The notes beneath the pieces were generated by a model, which was not told where the DNA came from, did not search any database, and saw only the letters and a program-made list of their open reading frames with translations. Below, in pieces: positions 11,818 through 22,904 of a stretch of DNA of 64,000 nucleotides (its first letter is position 1; each line of letters starts with the position of its first letter). The DNA comes from Plazaster borealis (Eukaryota; Echinodermata; Asteroidea; Forcipulatida; Labidiasteridae), in NCBI GenBank assembly GCA_021014325.1, contig CM037475.1, forward strand, positions 2,263,001-2,327,000, written 5' to 3'. Position numbers and translations under genes: made by a program.

Positions 11818-12222
11818 TATCAATAATAATAGTGCTTCTTATATACCGCTCAAATCCATCACTCAGTGACGCTCATGGCGCTCCAACATTCAGTGTTTTT
11901 CCTGCAAGGTATGTGGAGCTACGTTTTGAAGTATGAGACCTTTTTCCTTTACATAGCACCATGTAATGGTTTAAAAAGTGCTGTGGTGCAATATGCTGCC
12001 AAACAAACCAGGAACACCGGGGCAAACCCCTTCTCTTTACAATAAGTGTAACTGGGTTCTTTTACATGCATACAACACACGTCCCATACTTGGACTCAGA
12101 AATAATGGTTGAGTGTCTTGCTAAAGGACACAAGTGTCACAACCGGGACTCGAACCCACACTCTGCTGATCAGAAACACCAGAGCTTGAGTCCGGTGCTC
12201 TTATCCACTTGGCCACGACACT
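11818..12222 (-). mobile_element. tRNA-Leu(CAA)-derived SINE, copy 2
   Basis: Minus-strand copy with head GTCGTGGCCAAGTGG, B box GGGTTCGAGTCCC, the common body, and an (ATT)n tail at 11818-11830. It sits just upstream of the TMEM180 first coding exon. Confidence 0.88.
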
Positions 12223-12233
12223 GGTTGATTTAT

Positions 12234-12830
12234 AGGTATTATACAGGATTGGTAGAGCTGACAAAATAGTCACAGACAATGTTTATGTTTTGTGTGATTA
12301 ACCATGAAATAACAAACCCGTGAAAACGGGGCTTAATCTGTTGTTTGAGTCCGGAGAAAATGGCGAAAAACCTATGCACAATTTTCAGCACGTAAAACAT
12401 ACATGGTCCTTTCTTTGGTTGCAACAAAAACATGGGAGAGATGTAGTGATTTGAAATTACACCTGTTACGTGAAGAGCTGTGTGCGTGCGTGCAAGCGTG
12501 AGGGTGCGTGCGTGCAAGCGTGAGGGCGCATGCGCGCATGTGCTAGAACTCGAAAATAATATTATTTATTGGAATAAAGTGGAAGTTATTAAGAAAGAAG
12601 GGGAGTTGGGATTTTGCTGTTGAGGAGGAGAGACGTATGATTGGGAGATTGGAACAAAATTATCAGAAGGATTTGGCAAACGTTATATTTTTGTTTCATT
12701 TGTCTTCTATTATAACCGTACTTCATAAAGCGTTCTGCAACAATGCGGACCTGAAACTTTACAGTAAGCTTTCAGACTAAAATTAAACAATCACTCTTTT
12801 ATACTTACCAATCCTGTATAATACCTTTAA
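12234..12830. mobile_element. TTAA foldback element, subfamily E, copy 1 (interrupted)
   Basis: Both ends carry the E-terminal word ATTGGTA plus CCTGTATAATAC in inverted orientation, and the right end closes with CCTTTAA. Family E sequence is visible at 12260-12370 and 12765-12830. The intervening 12480-12720 holds a short GTGCGTGCGTGCAAGCG tandem and unrelated sequence. Confidence 0.6.
12478..12540. repeat. GTGCGTGC-rich simple repeat
   Basis: Alternating purine-pyrimidine words (GTGCGTGCGTGCAAGCGTGA, twice, then GCGCATGCGCGCATG) make a ~60-base tract of the kind that can adopt Z-DNA. Confidence 0.6.
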
Positions 12831-13110
12831 ATGATATCAAAAGCTCTGAACTATTAAGTATTTATAGACAACTTGAAATAATAAATTTCATATAATCACT
12901 AAAAACATTAAAACAAATTATTCCTTGCCATTTCAATAATGATTTTTACCTGGATGCAGTCATCTTTGACTGAGAAAATAGTCTTTGAATTTAGCTATCT
13001 TTTGGTTGGCTGGCCTTGCTATACAACTATTTTACACAAATTGTGAGTGGCTGTGTTATTTTGATTCTTCTCAATTTATTCATGGTTTCCTGCTTGAGAT
13101 AGCCCCATAA

Positions 13111-13166
13111 ATAGTGCCAATACGCTGGACTTCCTCTGGGGAGGGAGTCCAACGTATTGGCACTAT
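13111..13166. repeat. Short hairpin, about 22-bp arms
   Basis: ATAGTGCCAATACG and CGTATTGGCACTAT form inverted arms that extend through TGGACT/AGTCCA, with a ~10-base G-rich loop. It opens a palindrome-rich stretch that runs to about 14000. Confidence 0.7.
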
Positions 13167-13559
13167 TATCGGACTAGTACTAGTACAGTAGTAGGGTAGG
13201 GGTGAGTCTGGATCCAAGCTATGGTAGTTGGGCCCAGTCCGAGTTACTGGATCCAACATTAACAGATTTAACAATGTATTTTTTAACGATGTTAAAAAAG
13301 CGCAATCCAGTAACTTATTTCCTTGACTAAGTTGGGCCATCCTAACTCAACTGCACCACTCATGTTCGTTGGTCCCAACGGAGGGACGTAGCCCCATGGC
13401 ATAAATAGATGGGCCTACTCTGGACTTCTTTAGAATCAGAGACGGAGGAAATGGCCATGCCATGGCTTTGTCAAAAAAAGGGGGGGGGGCATGGGGCTAT
13501 GCATTTGTAGGTACTACTACTACTACTAGTACTAGCTACTAGCATTAGTCCTGTTCTGC

Positions 13560-13990
13560 CCCAACTCAAGACAATCGTCCGAACTATAATTGGGACTGTT
13601 CCCAACTTCAGTGTTACAGTTTGGGTGCCCCAACTATAGTTTGGATCATGTTACAGTTTGGGCGCCCCAACTATAGTTGGGATCGCAGTAACGCAGTAAA
13701 TACAGGGAGCATAGAGGAGAGAAGTCGGAGCCAGTCTCCCATCCCCTACTCCAAGAACTATAAGGTTCGTTCCGCTATTGTCTCCATGAGGTTCGTTCCG
13801 CTATCGTCTCCATTGAGGTTTGTTCCGCTATCGTCTCCATTAATGGAGACGATAGCGGAACGAACCTCATAGTTCTAGGAGTACCCATTCCCCATCCCTG
13901 CTCCTTGTTTAAAACCAGGAGGTTCGTTCTGCTATCGTCTCTAACTAAGTGGAGATGACAGCAGAATGAACCTCACAGTTCTAGGAGTAC
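13560..13990. repeat. Cluster of palindromes (CCCAACTATAGTTGGG and GTTCCGCTATCGTCTCC)
   Basis: The palindrome CCAACTATAGTTGG recurs at 13625-13685. The unit GGTTCGTTCCGCTAT is repeated three times at 13765-13840. The last copy faces its own reverse complement across ATTAAT, giving a hairpin with ~26-bp arms at 13815-13868. A second, diverged hairpin follows at 13917-13980. Confidence 0.7.
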
Positions 13991-14558
13991 CCCCATCCCC
14001 ACTGGCTGTCATGTTTGTAGTAGTGATTTGTTGGCGTCTGACAGGGAGGGGTAGTTAAGTCGATGTGTGTGATGGAGTGATGGGTTCTTCTCAAGTTTGT
14101 CTCGAGTTTTGCCAATGAAAATTACAGCGTTTCCATATGAGCCCTGTTGTACATGCATGGATAGAACGCTCCATGGTATGCAAGTCAAGAAATAACTTGA
14201 GAAAATCCAAAATTACCCCCAGCCCAGGGGCCAAGAAAAAGAGCAAGTTAACAGGAAAATAGTTTGTTAAAAGCGGCCTATGCAGTGCTTTTGTAAGGCC
14301 AAGGTTTTAAAAATCTTTACAATCCTTCCATTTACGCCGATCGCAGCTCTCCTGCAATAGCGTGTGTCATAGGATCGGTCACGGTTTCTGGAGAGCTCAA
14401 TGGCCATGGGCGATCCCAACTATAGATGGGCCGTCCCATCTGTATCCTCGTATCCCCATTATTCGCGCACGTAAGAATTGAAATTGAATTTTGACTTGAT
14501 TAACAGGATCAAGAATAACTTTTAGCTTTAATTTTAATTGTCTGATGTCAAAGCCCAC

Positions 14559-14860
14559 CTGAGAGGAGAATTTGAAGCCCGCAGAACATCGTCAAAGCAC
14601 AACGAAACTCGTTGTCTGCAATCGAAAAATCGACCCCGATTTGTCAAGTTTCGTTTCCGTCACATGAATTTGCGCACTTGGGCTGGAACGCCACTACGGA
14701 GTCCCTATTGTCCCGCCTTTCTTCTAAATGCTTTAGTCCGTGCGGCAGGGAAGCTGCCGGTTGAAATCGGCAGTGATAATTATTTACAGGAAGGGGTGGT
14801 GGGGTTGGCGCTGGCGAGATGGGAAATGGACTCTGCGCTGTTATCACAAAGTTGGTAAGC
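14559..14860 (-). promoter_or_regulatory. Candidate TMEM180 promoter / 5' UTR exon
   Basis: This CpG-richer stretch lies 2.8 kb upstream of the first coding exon. On the minus strand it ends in a plausible donor (TCTCAG|gtgggc at 14558-14559), which could splice to the acceptor at 11778. No transcript evidence is available; this is a positional inference only. Confidence 0.3.
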
Positions 14861-15568
14861 CCCGTGTCCAGTTAAATGCAAACAATTCGTAATTTCTGAA
14901 AAAAGGATTATAAGGCGCACGTCCACTTCAACCTTCCGTAGTATTTTGTACGCCCTCTGTTGTTAAATGAAAATCATGTGGTCTTGTTATTTAAGTATTG
15001 AAGTATGGCAGACGATACGCACAGAACTTTCAGTGTTTTTTTTAATCGACCATCTTATCTAGCTATGTTTTGTATTTAGTCTAAAAAGGTAAGATTGTAT
15101 ACTACATTTGTAGTTTATCTAAAATCTTACCGGAAAGGCTTTGATTTTCCACATATTCGCAGGAAATTGTTTATCAGGCTTTATACTTTCATGAAATAAA
15201 AAAAATTGAGTCACTGCGTATTGTAAACAAAATGCGTCAGAAAGGTACCTGCGCGAATATTTGTGATGCGCGAAATTGGGGTACGGGAGGATACTGTAAC
15301 CATCTGACCATGGAGGAATAAGAACACACTCACGTTGGGACCATGCAGTCCCAATCTGCCAATATATAGTTTGGGCGATAGTCAAGTTGAGACGCAACAC
15401 TAACACTAACACAGTACTACGACTGAGCCGAGTGCTTCGTTCGAGTCCTTGCTCCAACATGTCCAAGTTCTTCTAACTAATATAATAAATGCCGGTAGTG
15501 GACTGGTAGAGGAAGCCTACCTCCATGCCCGGGTAGTGCAGTGGTGGTGCTAGTGGTAAAATGCACTC

Positions 15569-15602
15569 GAATTGAATTGAATTGAATTGAATTGATTGAA
15601 TT
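15569..15602. repeat. (GAATT)n microsatellite
   Basis: Six units of the pentamer GAATT, the last imperfect. Confidence 0.9.
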
Positions 15603-15985
15603 GTCATTGTGTTAAAATTTAATATTGCTAAAGTAAACTATTACTAATTGGTACAGTGCTACCATGCCCAACCAATGTACCTCTTTTGCCAATAGCTGGA
15701 CTTACCTGACAATAGTAAATGTTCCTTCCACTTGAACCTATGTGACCCTGACCTGAGACCTGGAGCACATGCACAACGAACACAATAACATTAAGTTCAT
15801 CACAACCTCAAATCTTGTTGTAGATCGAGAGCAGAGACGTGACATCGGAGAGGACGACGTGTGTTATTAGGTACAGCGCCCCCTACGCCAGCCCTATGTA
15901 TATTTATTGTTACGGAGTGCCCCCCCCCCCCCGTTGCGTTTTCGCACGTGGTAGTGTTTCTCCTTCATCTCGTTCCCGCCACTTT

Positions 15986-16040
15986 TTAACTGGCGGCCTC
16001 TCACATTAACTGGCGGCCGCCACTTATTAACTGGCGGCAA
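15986..16040. repeat. Three TTAACTGGCGGC repeats
   Basis: Three copies of TTAACTGGCGGC spaced 20-24 bases apart; the middle one runs into the palindrome GGCGGCCGCC. An array of identical GC-rich words in A+T-rich DNA could be a protein-binding cluster, but there is no gene start nearby. Confidence 0.5.
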
Positions 16041-16599
16041 CCACACATGAGAGAAACACCGGGTGAACTACCAAGTGAAAGAGACACACCACCACAAAGC
16101 CTAAAAGTGCAGGCAAAAAAACCATAATTTCGCGATCCTTAACTCATCCTCTTCTTTTGCATGGTAAACCGCTATAGGCTTTTATGAACACACATAATTC
16201 TGCCAATAAAATAAAACGTGACAGATTTTAAACTTTTTGCTGGCATAACAATTTGTCTCTTGATCGCTCTCCGATGGTAAGTAAAAAGGAATCTGGCCAT
16301 GGTTTAATTTCACATTTTCACTTCGTAGGTGAGGTTTTCCAGCGAAACGAAGCTTTGAAAGTACCTAGGCCTACAGCGAGTTGAAATTGTTAATTGTTTG
16401 TAAAAATGCCGCCGAAAACATAAATTAAAGTACACATTATGATTTAATGAATTGTGGTTTGATGTATTAGATTTTTATTTTATTAGTTTTTTATCTGAAA
16501 TCCTATGAGTAAGCATCCTTAGATTATTTGATTTGAAGTTCCCCCGTTAATTAGAAATTAATAAAAGTATCGAAAGGACCGCCTGCATGCGACTTTTGG

Positions 16600-17235
16600 G
16601 GATTTCCGTGGTGTCCGTTTCAATGCTGCCCTCAATACGACCATGCGGTTGGTACCATTGATCTCTATTATATTGAGATCAATGGTTGGTACCCACTGTC
16701 ACCTCGCCCAAAAATGGATTCTTTAGAGACACTTTTCTTCTGTTTTCTCAATTTGTTGTATTAATGTTTTCTCAACAACTGCTGAAACTTTCACAGGTGA
16801 CTTTTATGGTATCTTTCTTGATAACTGTGCTTAAAGGAACATTACAGAATTGGTTTTTGCTAACAAAACAGCTAAGCACTTTATATAATCCACCATATAC
16901 ATAAACTGACAAACCTGTAGAAGTTTGAGATCGATCGGCCATCTGGGTGACGAGAAAATAGTGAAAAACCGATTACACATTTTGCATGTGTTATACAATG
17001 CATGAACAAAACGCTCACGAGCGATGAACTCCAATCGGAAATTAGTTTTATTTATTTCTCATCAAATATGGCATTTCAGACAGAAATATTTCTAGGGATG
17101 TTTTCTACTATCATCATCATTAGACCGTGTAAGTTTTATGTAAATCTGTAATCTTAAAGAAAATTTTAATTACCAGTTCTGTAACGTTCCTTTAAAAATC
17201 AGCATTATGTTGACAAAAACCAAATCCTACCATTA
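16600..17235. mobile_element. TTAA foldback subfamily C copy, split by a subfamily D element
   Basis: Subfamily C sequence (GGTTGGTACCCACTGTCACC to TTGATAACTGTGC) stops at 16830 and resumes at 17196 with AATCAGCATTATGTTGAC. In the intact copy at 55075 the corresponding words are close together around TTTAAA. The gap is exactly filled by the D element. Confidence 0.75.
16831..17195 (+). mobile_element. TTAA foldback element, subfamily D, copy 1
   Basis: 365 bp between TTAA sites, starting TTAAAGGAACATTACAGAA-TTGGT and ending AACGTTCCTTTAA. Internal landmark: GAGATCGATCGGCCATCTGG. The copy at 52135 is nearly identical. Confidence 0.88.
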
Positions 17236-19185
17236 AGAAGACATTTTACCTGAAACCATGAAGTGGTAAACCTAGAATGTTATTGCAATAAAAACTCATC
17301 ATGGATTTACTTGACTTGATGGATGATTTGCAAAGAAAAGGAGACAGCGATCAAATTGTTCAGTTTTCATGACACTTCTTCCAAGTTGGTTTATTTCAAT
17401 TCAAGCGATGCATACATACGTGATATATTCAGCATTATTACAAGATATAAATAATGACAAATTGCATTTACATTGTTTTAATACAATCAAATAGATCCAA
17501 ACAGAATACTCTTTCCACAAATGAATTCATTTACGTTTTTGAAATAAAAGAAGGAAAAAACCTAATCCTAAAAATGTCTCCAAAGGTTTACAGAACAATG
17601 ACGCATGTAAAGAGATATTGCTAGGAGTAGACCCCTGGGTAGTTCAGAGTTCAGAGTTTGCAACTTAAAGGTCATACTAGCACTTGGAGGAAAGTCATTA
17701 ATTTAAAAACTGTAGATTTCTTTGCATGTTTGGTTGCAAACTCAGGGTCAACTTTAAAAAAAAACACCACCTTATTTCATTAAAAGTTCTGAGTGCATAT
17801 TATTTTACGATATTCAAACAACAGCGTTCTGAAACTTTTTTTCAAATTGCTGGTACATACAGCATGCCGCCTTTCAAGTTGAGCACTCAAAAGCACACTC
17901 TTGGCAGAGCACTGTTTTGTAAAACCTCTGAAAAGCCCCCTTGCGTATGAAATCACAAGACCCAAACAGCGCCCTCACTGAGGTGAGGTCAATGGAGACC
18001 TATCATTGGCTGAGAGTTGTGTGCGATGAGCAGCCTCGCTACCATGGGCAGCATGCCGTATCGATATATATCTCTCGTCACTAACCCCTGAAAGGGAAGC
18101 ACTAAAAATCAACTCTGATTGGCTTACCAAAAGTTACTGTTCAGCGCGCACGCCCTTTAAAAACTTTTGAGCACTTGTAGGGCTCTTAGTACGTGTGTCA
18201 AAATGCATGTATTTTGACGCAATACATTTCAAATGAATCTTGTTTTCATATGGTCACCCTAAACTGCATACAGTTAAACGTATCACAAGATCAAAAAAGA
18301 ATGAGAGGGGGCCAGTTGCTCTATGGCTTGGTGCGTCTTTTGAGGGCGTGCTCTGTGCAGTCTCTAACACAGAATGGTTCAACCATAGGATTAAATTAAA
18401 ATATCCAATATATTTGGATATTTCAAAGTCACACTTCCAGGGGTTACAATCGAGCAAGGCATTCTGGGAAAAAAAATGGCGCAGCGAGATCGTACACCAC
18501 CGGGAATGAGGTTGTGCGGTGTGACACCCCCATGCATGTTTTCATTGTTGACCTCAGCGATGGCGACCAAAGCAAGGGGCCTATTGAATCATGATATTTT
18601 ACAAAACACTCACTTGAGCTTTAAAGTTTTTACCTTGTTATTGGTCTTCACGGAAAATTAAGATAACTCTTGATTAGTCCATCTGTTGTAATAATCTACT
18701 TCTAATGAGTTCAGCCTAGCATTCAAGGACTTGAATGTAAAATACATCCAGTGTATGTATCTGTGTTCTACAGACGAAGAGTCCTACTGGTTGGAGTAAG
18801 CCCAACCTCGTCCCCATGGTTTACTTTATTTCCAACCATGTTTACAATAGTAAACCCTGGGAGGGTAACTCCTTACTTGGACCCTGATTGGACAATGACT
18901 GGTGTACAAAAGACTAACATAAACATGTTAAGTTGTACTCATTCAGTATTCACCATGTTCACAGCCAGACTATTCTAATTTGCATACGTATCCAAATTTT
19001 TTGGATATGCAAATGATCCAATGCCAGGGTGAGAGAGCGGTCAACCTCGTACTGCTTGACACACCTTGGGAACGAGGTTGGAGTGAGCCCTCTTATAACT
19101 ATTAATGGACTTTTCTTGTAACAACTTGCATTAATGATTGACGCATCAAAATGGTACTCTTGTCCCACTTAGAATTGAAGCCCAT
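17236..19185. other. Intergenic stretch, no gene seen
   Basis: A+T-rich sequence without recognisable exons. Two short inverted repeats built on TATCCAAA/TTTGGATA lie near 18400 and 18985. A segment containing CAGCGCCCTCACTGAGG (17965) recurs at 23074. Confidence 0.5.
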
Positions 19186-19585
19186 GTAGGAATAGGAGGT
19201 AGGGGTTGGAGTAGAGGGTAAGGGCATGGAGGTAGAATTAGATATTCTACCTCCATGGTAAGGGGTAGAGAGTAAGGGGTAGGGGGTAGATGGTATTGAG
19301 TAGGGGGTAGAGGGTAAGGGGTAGAGGGTAAGGGGTAGAGGGTAAGGCATAGGGGTAGAGGGTAAGGCATAGGGGGTAGGGGATATGGGTAGATGGGTAG
19401 GGGTGAGGGTAGGAGCAGGGGTGATTGGATATTGGTAGATGGGTAGGGGTAGAACATGGGGTAGAGGGTAAGGGGTAGGGATAGGAGGTAGGGGTTAGAA
19501 CTTAAGGCATACGGGGAAGGGGAGATGGGTAGGGCTGTGTGGTTGGAGCAGGGGGTAGAGGGTAAGGTAGAGAGTAGCATGGGAA
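19186..19585. repeat. G-rich minisatellite, GGGTAGAGGGTAAGG-type units
   Basis: About 400 bases of irregular tandem units built from GGGTAGAGGGTAAGG and GGGTAGGGGATAT. The strand is almost free of C, so runs of GGG every 5-8 bases could form G-quadruplexes. The long open frame on the other strand is a by-product of the C-rich composition. Confidence 0.85.
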
Positions 19586-19777
19586 AGGGGTGCGGATGCC
19601 CCCAAGGCAGGATGGACCCAAAGACCGAGAGTAGCTACTTTGAAAGAACACTACAATAAGAGCTCCTTCTGGAAGTATTCAAAGGCCTTTTTGCCCACTT
19701 TGGTTTCAACACTTGGTGCCACAACTGGGTAGATTATTATACAACAAATTTTCCGTGGAAAGAGTTAGCGAAAAAAG

Positions 19778-19920
19778 ACTGGGCCCAATTTCATGGTGCT
19801 GCTTTAGCAAAGATTTCTGCTCTTATGGGATGGCACGCCCTGTAAAGCGTGAACCTCTGTGGGCCATGGCAGGGGGTAAACGCAGAATTTAACAGTAAGC
19901 AGTAAAATTGGGCCCCGAGG
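19778..19920. mobile_element. Foldback family G, copy 2 (short)
   Basis: Ends TGGGCCCAATTTCATGG and AAAATTGGGCCCC are inverted. The internal sequence is shortened and unlike other G copies. Confidence 0.65.
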
Positions 19921-20182
19921 GCCTGGGAAGTAACAAGTAAAACTGTTATTATTAAGTAAGGCCCTTGTCTGACCAAACATGGTGAGTTTGATCCATTTCA
20001 ATCTCCGGTCCCTACTTCAGAGTGACAGGTGATTGCAAACACCTCAATACATATTATTAGGCCTTAAAATCCATGTGTCCATACTGCATATAAATGAAAA
20101 CACAAACCCAAAAACACGCAAACGTCCATGTGTCCGTATGAGGATTGCACAATGCTTATTGTGTAATCTGTATAAAAGTTTT

Positions 20183-20320
20183 GGAGTTGAACAAAGAAAA
20201 ATGGACTAGAGCGGGATTTGAACCATCAACCTCCGGATTAACGTGCCGGCGCTCTACCAATTGAGCTATCTAGCCCTATGTTGGCGGTCTCCCTATTTTG
20301 TCAATATCTTTGTCCGGGCT
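20183..20320 (-). mobile_element. tRNA-like foldback element, single arm, copy 2
   Basis: It matches the left arm of the element at 4175. The tRNA-like module reads, on the minus strand, GGGCTAGATAGCTCAATTGG through GGTTCAAATCCCGCTC. The opposite arm is absent. Confidence 0.75.
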
Positions 20321-20550
20321 ATATGCATCAAGGAGTGATTGAAAAGGATAATGGACTCAGGCATTGGGTATAGGGGAAAAAAGCGCATACTTTTGAGAAG
20401 CCAACTTGTTCAAGTATCGACCAAAATACCGAGGAACGTGATCCCTGAGGTGTTATCAGAAGTGCTGATACCAGTATTGTAGTCGAGACCTGCAAGTCAT
20501 AGACCGAGACCAAGACCACAAAAAACCTACAACACTGTCAGATACAGCTA

Positions 20551-20950
20551 GTGCAGCAAAATCTGTCTGTGTACGCTGTACGTAGAAAAGATTGCAAAGA
20601 TATAATCAAAGCAGCCAATATTTGGGACAGCATTGCTGCTCAAATTAACATTAATGATAAGGATGGTGAGTTCTTAAAACAATATCGTCGGCTCAGTACT
20701 ATAAGGTCGTTAGTGCAATTTGTATGGGTTTCATAAAATGGGTTTGTATTATATTGCAGCTATTGGTGAGACTATTGATCAAGAGTGGTCTTATAGACTT
20801 AGTTTGCCAAAAAGATACATTTAGTTTCAAAGATCAAGATTCTCTTATGGATTTTGATTTATTTATTTCAAAGTTAAACGCATTTTTCACTTAATGACCT
20901 TTTGATTAATCCGGATGTAAAATTACAAACTAAAGACCTTAATTAAAGCA
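20551..20950 (+). pseudogene. Possible decayed transposon ORF (MADF-like fragment)
   Basis: The frame from 20551 contains YAVRRKDCKDIIKAANIWDS, weakly resembling the start of a MADF DNA-binding domain (Y-x3-R-x-D-Y-K-D ... N-x-W). The frame then breaks. A further A+T-rich segment to 20950 has SKLNAFF-like coding character but stops. No partner exons were found; the call is weak. Confidence 0.2.
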
Positions 20951-21093
20951 CTGAGCTGAGGATATTGTTTTGTGCGGTACATGTCGGTCCGTATTTAAAC
21001 AAATGTACTGTACACATGGATTTTAGGAATAAGCAATACGGATGAGCAACACATTTACGCAATACACAAAGGAACACATGGTTTTTAAGCCTT

Positions 21094-21303
21094 AGGGCCT
21101 TGTCACACTTTTACGGGCAACTTGGAGGCAACTAACTGCAGCGCATGCTACAGGACCACTTTGGTTGCACAGGAGTAATTTTTCAAACAGTGTCTTACGA
21201 TCCCTAAGAAAAATGTGTGAACATTCAAATGTGAATGCCTTTTCTTCATGGAGATTACCTGGAACTGGTTGCCTGTAAATTGCCTCGTGTGACATGGGCC
21301 TTA
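21094..21303. mobile_element. Foldback element, family N, copy 1
   Basis: The left end GGCCTTGTCACACTTTTACG and right end TGTGACATGGGCC are inverted. TTGCCTGTAAATTGCC near the right end mirrors GGGCAACTTGGAGGCAACT at the left. A partial relative lies at 55731-55870. Confidence 0.6.
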
Positions 21304-21513
21304 GACCCTCATTCCAATAGACCAGGCAAGTCAGGCACGTATTAAAACATTTTTGGGCAACTTAAGATTCCCATGTACTTTGTTTTAACAACTGAAGGAA
21401 ACAAAATTACACCCTTTAATTAATGGGTCCGAGAGGCTTGTACAGTATCTGCAACGACATTGTTGGACCCTGCTGCATATTTACCTGCATTTCAATACAA
21501 AGTTTTGACTTGA

Positions 21514-21770
21514 TTAACCCTTTCATGCACCATTTATTTTAGTGATAAATTGATCAAATGGACAATTTAAATATTTCCTGTTTTTTTTTAGTGCAAATGG
21601 TGACCCCCCTAAAAAAAAAACAAGTCACAATAGCATCCTCAAGAGTCCCCTGTCCCATTCTGAAAACTGTGTGGCCGTGCTATCTTTTTTTGTTTTTCGT
21701 TTTACAACTATTTTTTTCTGAAGGGATTTAAACCGGTCGCTAGCAACTGGTCGGTGCATGAAAGAGTTAA
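21514..21770. mobile_element. piggyBac-type MITE, 257 bp
   Basis: The left end TTAACCCTTTCATGCACC and right end GGTGCATGAAAGAGTTAA are inverted with one mismatch. TTAA at both edges followed by CCC is the hallmark of piggyBac termini. No transposase is encoded. Confidence 0.75.
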
Positions 21771-22060
21771 AATAATAGTTCTTTATAACAACTGTAAAAA
21801 AAAACCCAATAAAAATAAAAACCACATTATAAATGTAATTTTTTTTTATAAAGTAAAAAGACTTCAAGTTTCAAGGCACTTAAAACGTAGTTCAGGCTGT
21901 GTCTCCACATGATTAGATTTCTAATCAGTGATTGATTACAAAATCTCAATTACAAATTCATTGATTTTACGGACTAAAAATGTCACATTAAAAACAAGGA
22001 AATACAACAGAATTTTATGAATAGCTCCATTTCTTAAAAAACAAACACTTCATCAGACCA

Positions 22061-22454
22061 TTAAAGGTGCTGTATACGTTTGGTAATTGGAGCCCACTGT
22101 TTGTTTCAATCCTATAGTTGTAGATATATACCATAAAACTAACCTGTGAAAATTTCATTTCAAAACGGTGGTAGCGTTGTTGAGATATTGCCGAAAAAAT
22201 ATGGAACAGTTATATCCAGGCAGGAAGAATAATCTGCAATTGGAATACACAATCTGAGAAACGTTTCTGACAGAAACGCTTCTCAGATTCAATTTTGGGG
22301 GAATAAAAACTGATATCTTTTTTTCATAACCACATTACTTCAAAGTGAAATGTTTCTCAAAAAGCTTTATCAGAAGCTGCTGTACTTCTTGCCAAGTAAG
22401 TTTTTATTGCCACTAATTTTATGAGTAATTACCAAACGTATACAGACCCTTTAA
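22061..22454 (+). mobile_element. TTAA foldback element, subfamily B, copy 2
   Basis: TTAAAGG start and CCCTTTAA end. It shares its right TTAA with the A element that begins at 22451, so the two are joined end to end. Confidence 0.88.
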
Positions 22455-22824
22455 AGGTATCGTACACGATTGGTAATGACTCAAAACAAATATTAGCATA
22501 AAAACTTACTTGGTAACAAGCAACGGAGAGCTGTTGATAGTATAAAACATTGTAGGAAACGACTCCCTCTGAAGTAACGTAGTTTTTGAGAAAGAGGTAA
22601 TTTCTCACTGAAATAATAAAAACTTCTTGCAAGAAGTTTTTATTCCTATCTGAAAGCACATAAATTTGTACAACAAGGGTGTTTTTTCTTTCATCATTTT
22701 CTTGCAACTTCGATGACCAATTGAGCCCAAATTTTCACAGGCTTGTTATTTTATGCATATGTTGGGATACATCAAGTGAGAACACTGGTCTTTGACAATT
22801 ACCAAACGTGTACGATGCCTTTAA
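22451..22824 (-). mobile_element. TTAA foldback element, subfamily A, copy 2
   Basis: Bounded by TTAA with the central palindrome CTTCTTGCAAGAAG. It is fused to the B element on its left. Confidence 0.9.
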
Positions 22825-22904
22825 GACTAATTTTGAAACACATTTTTGACATTTAACCCTCCTACTCTTAGTAATGTTTCCATCGAGTTGACCAACCATT
22901 TGAA

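Larger units (their letters stand above)
14861..16600. other. Intergenic stretch, no gene seen
   Basis: It holds a microsatellite at 15569-15602, a 13-base C run at 15920-15932, and three copies of TTAACTGGCGGC at 15986-16040. No coding exon with acceptable splice sites and similarity was recognised on either strand. Confidence 0.5.

Noticed and set aside
15119..15466. A 115-codon minus-strand frame upstream of TMEM180
   Set aside because: No similarity recognised, no convincing splice partners, composition like neighbouring noncoding DNA.
19102..19580. Minus-strand open frames rich in Tyr-Pro-Leu-Pro
   Set aside because: Direct translation of the GGGTAGAGGGTAAGG minisatellite; low-complexity artefact.
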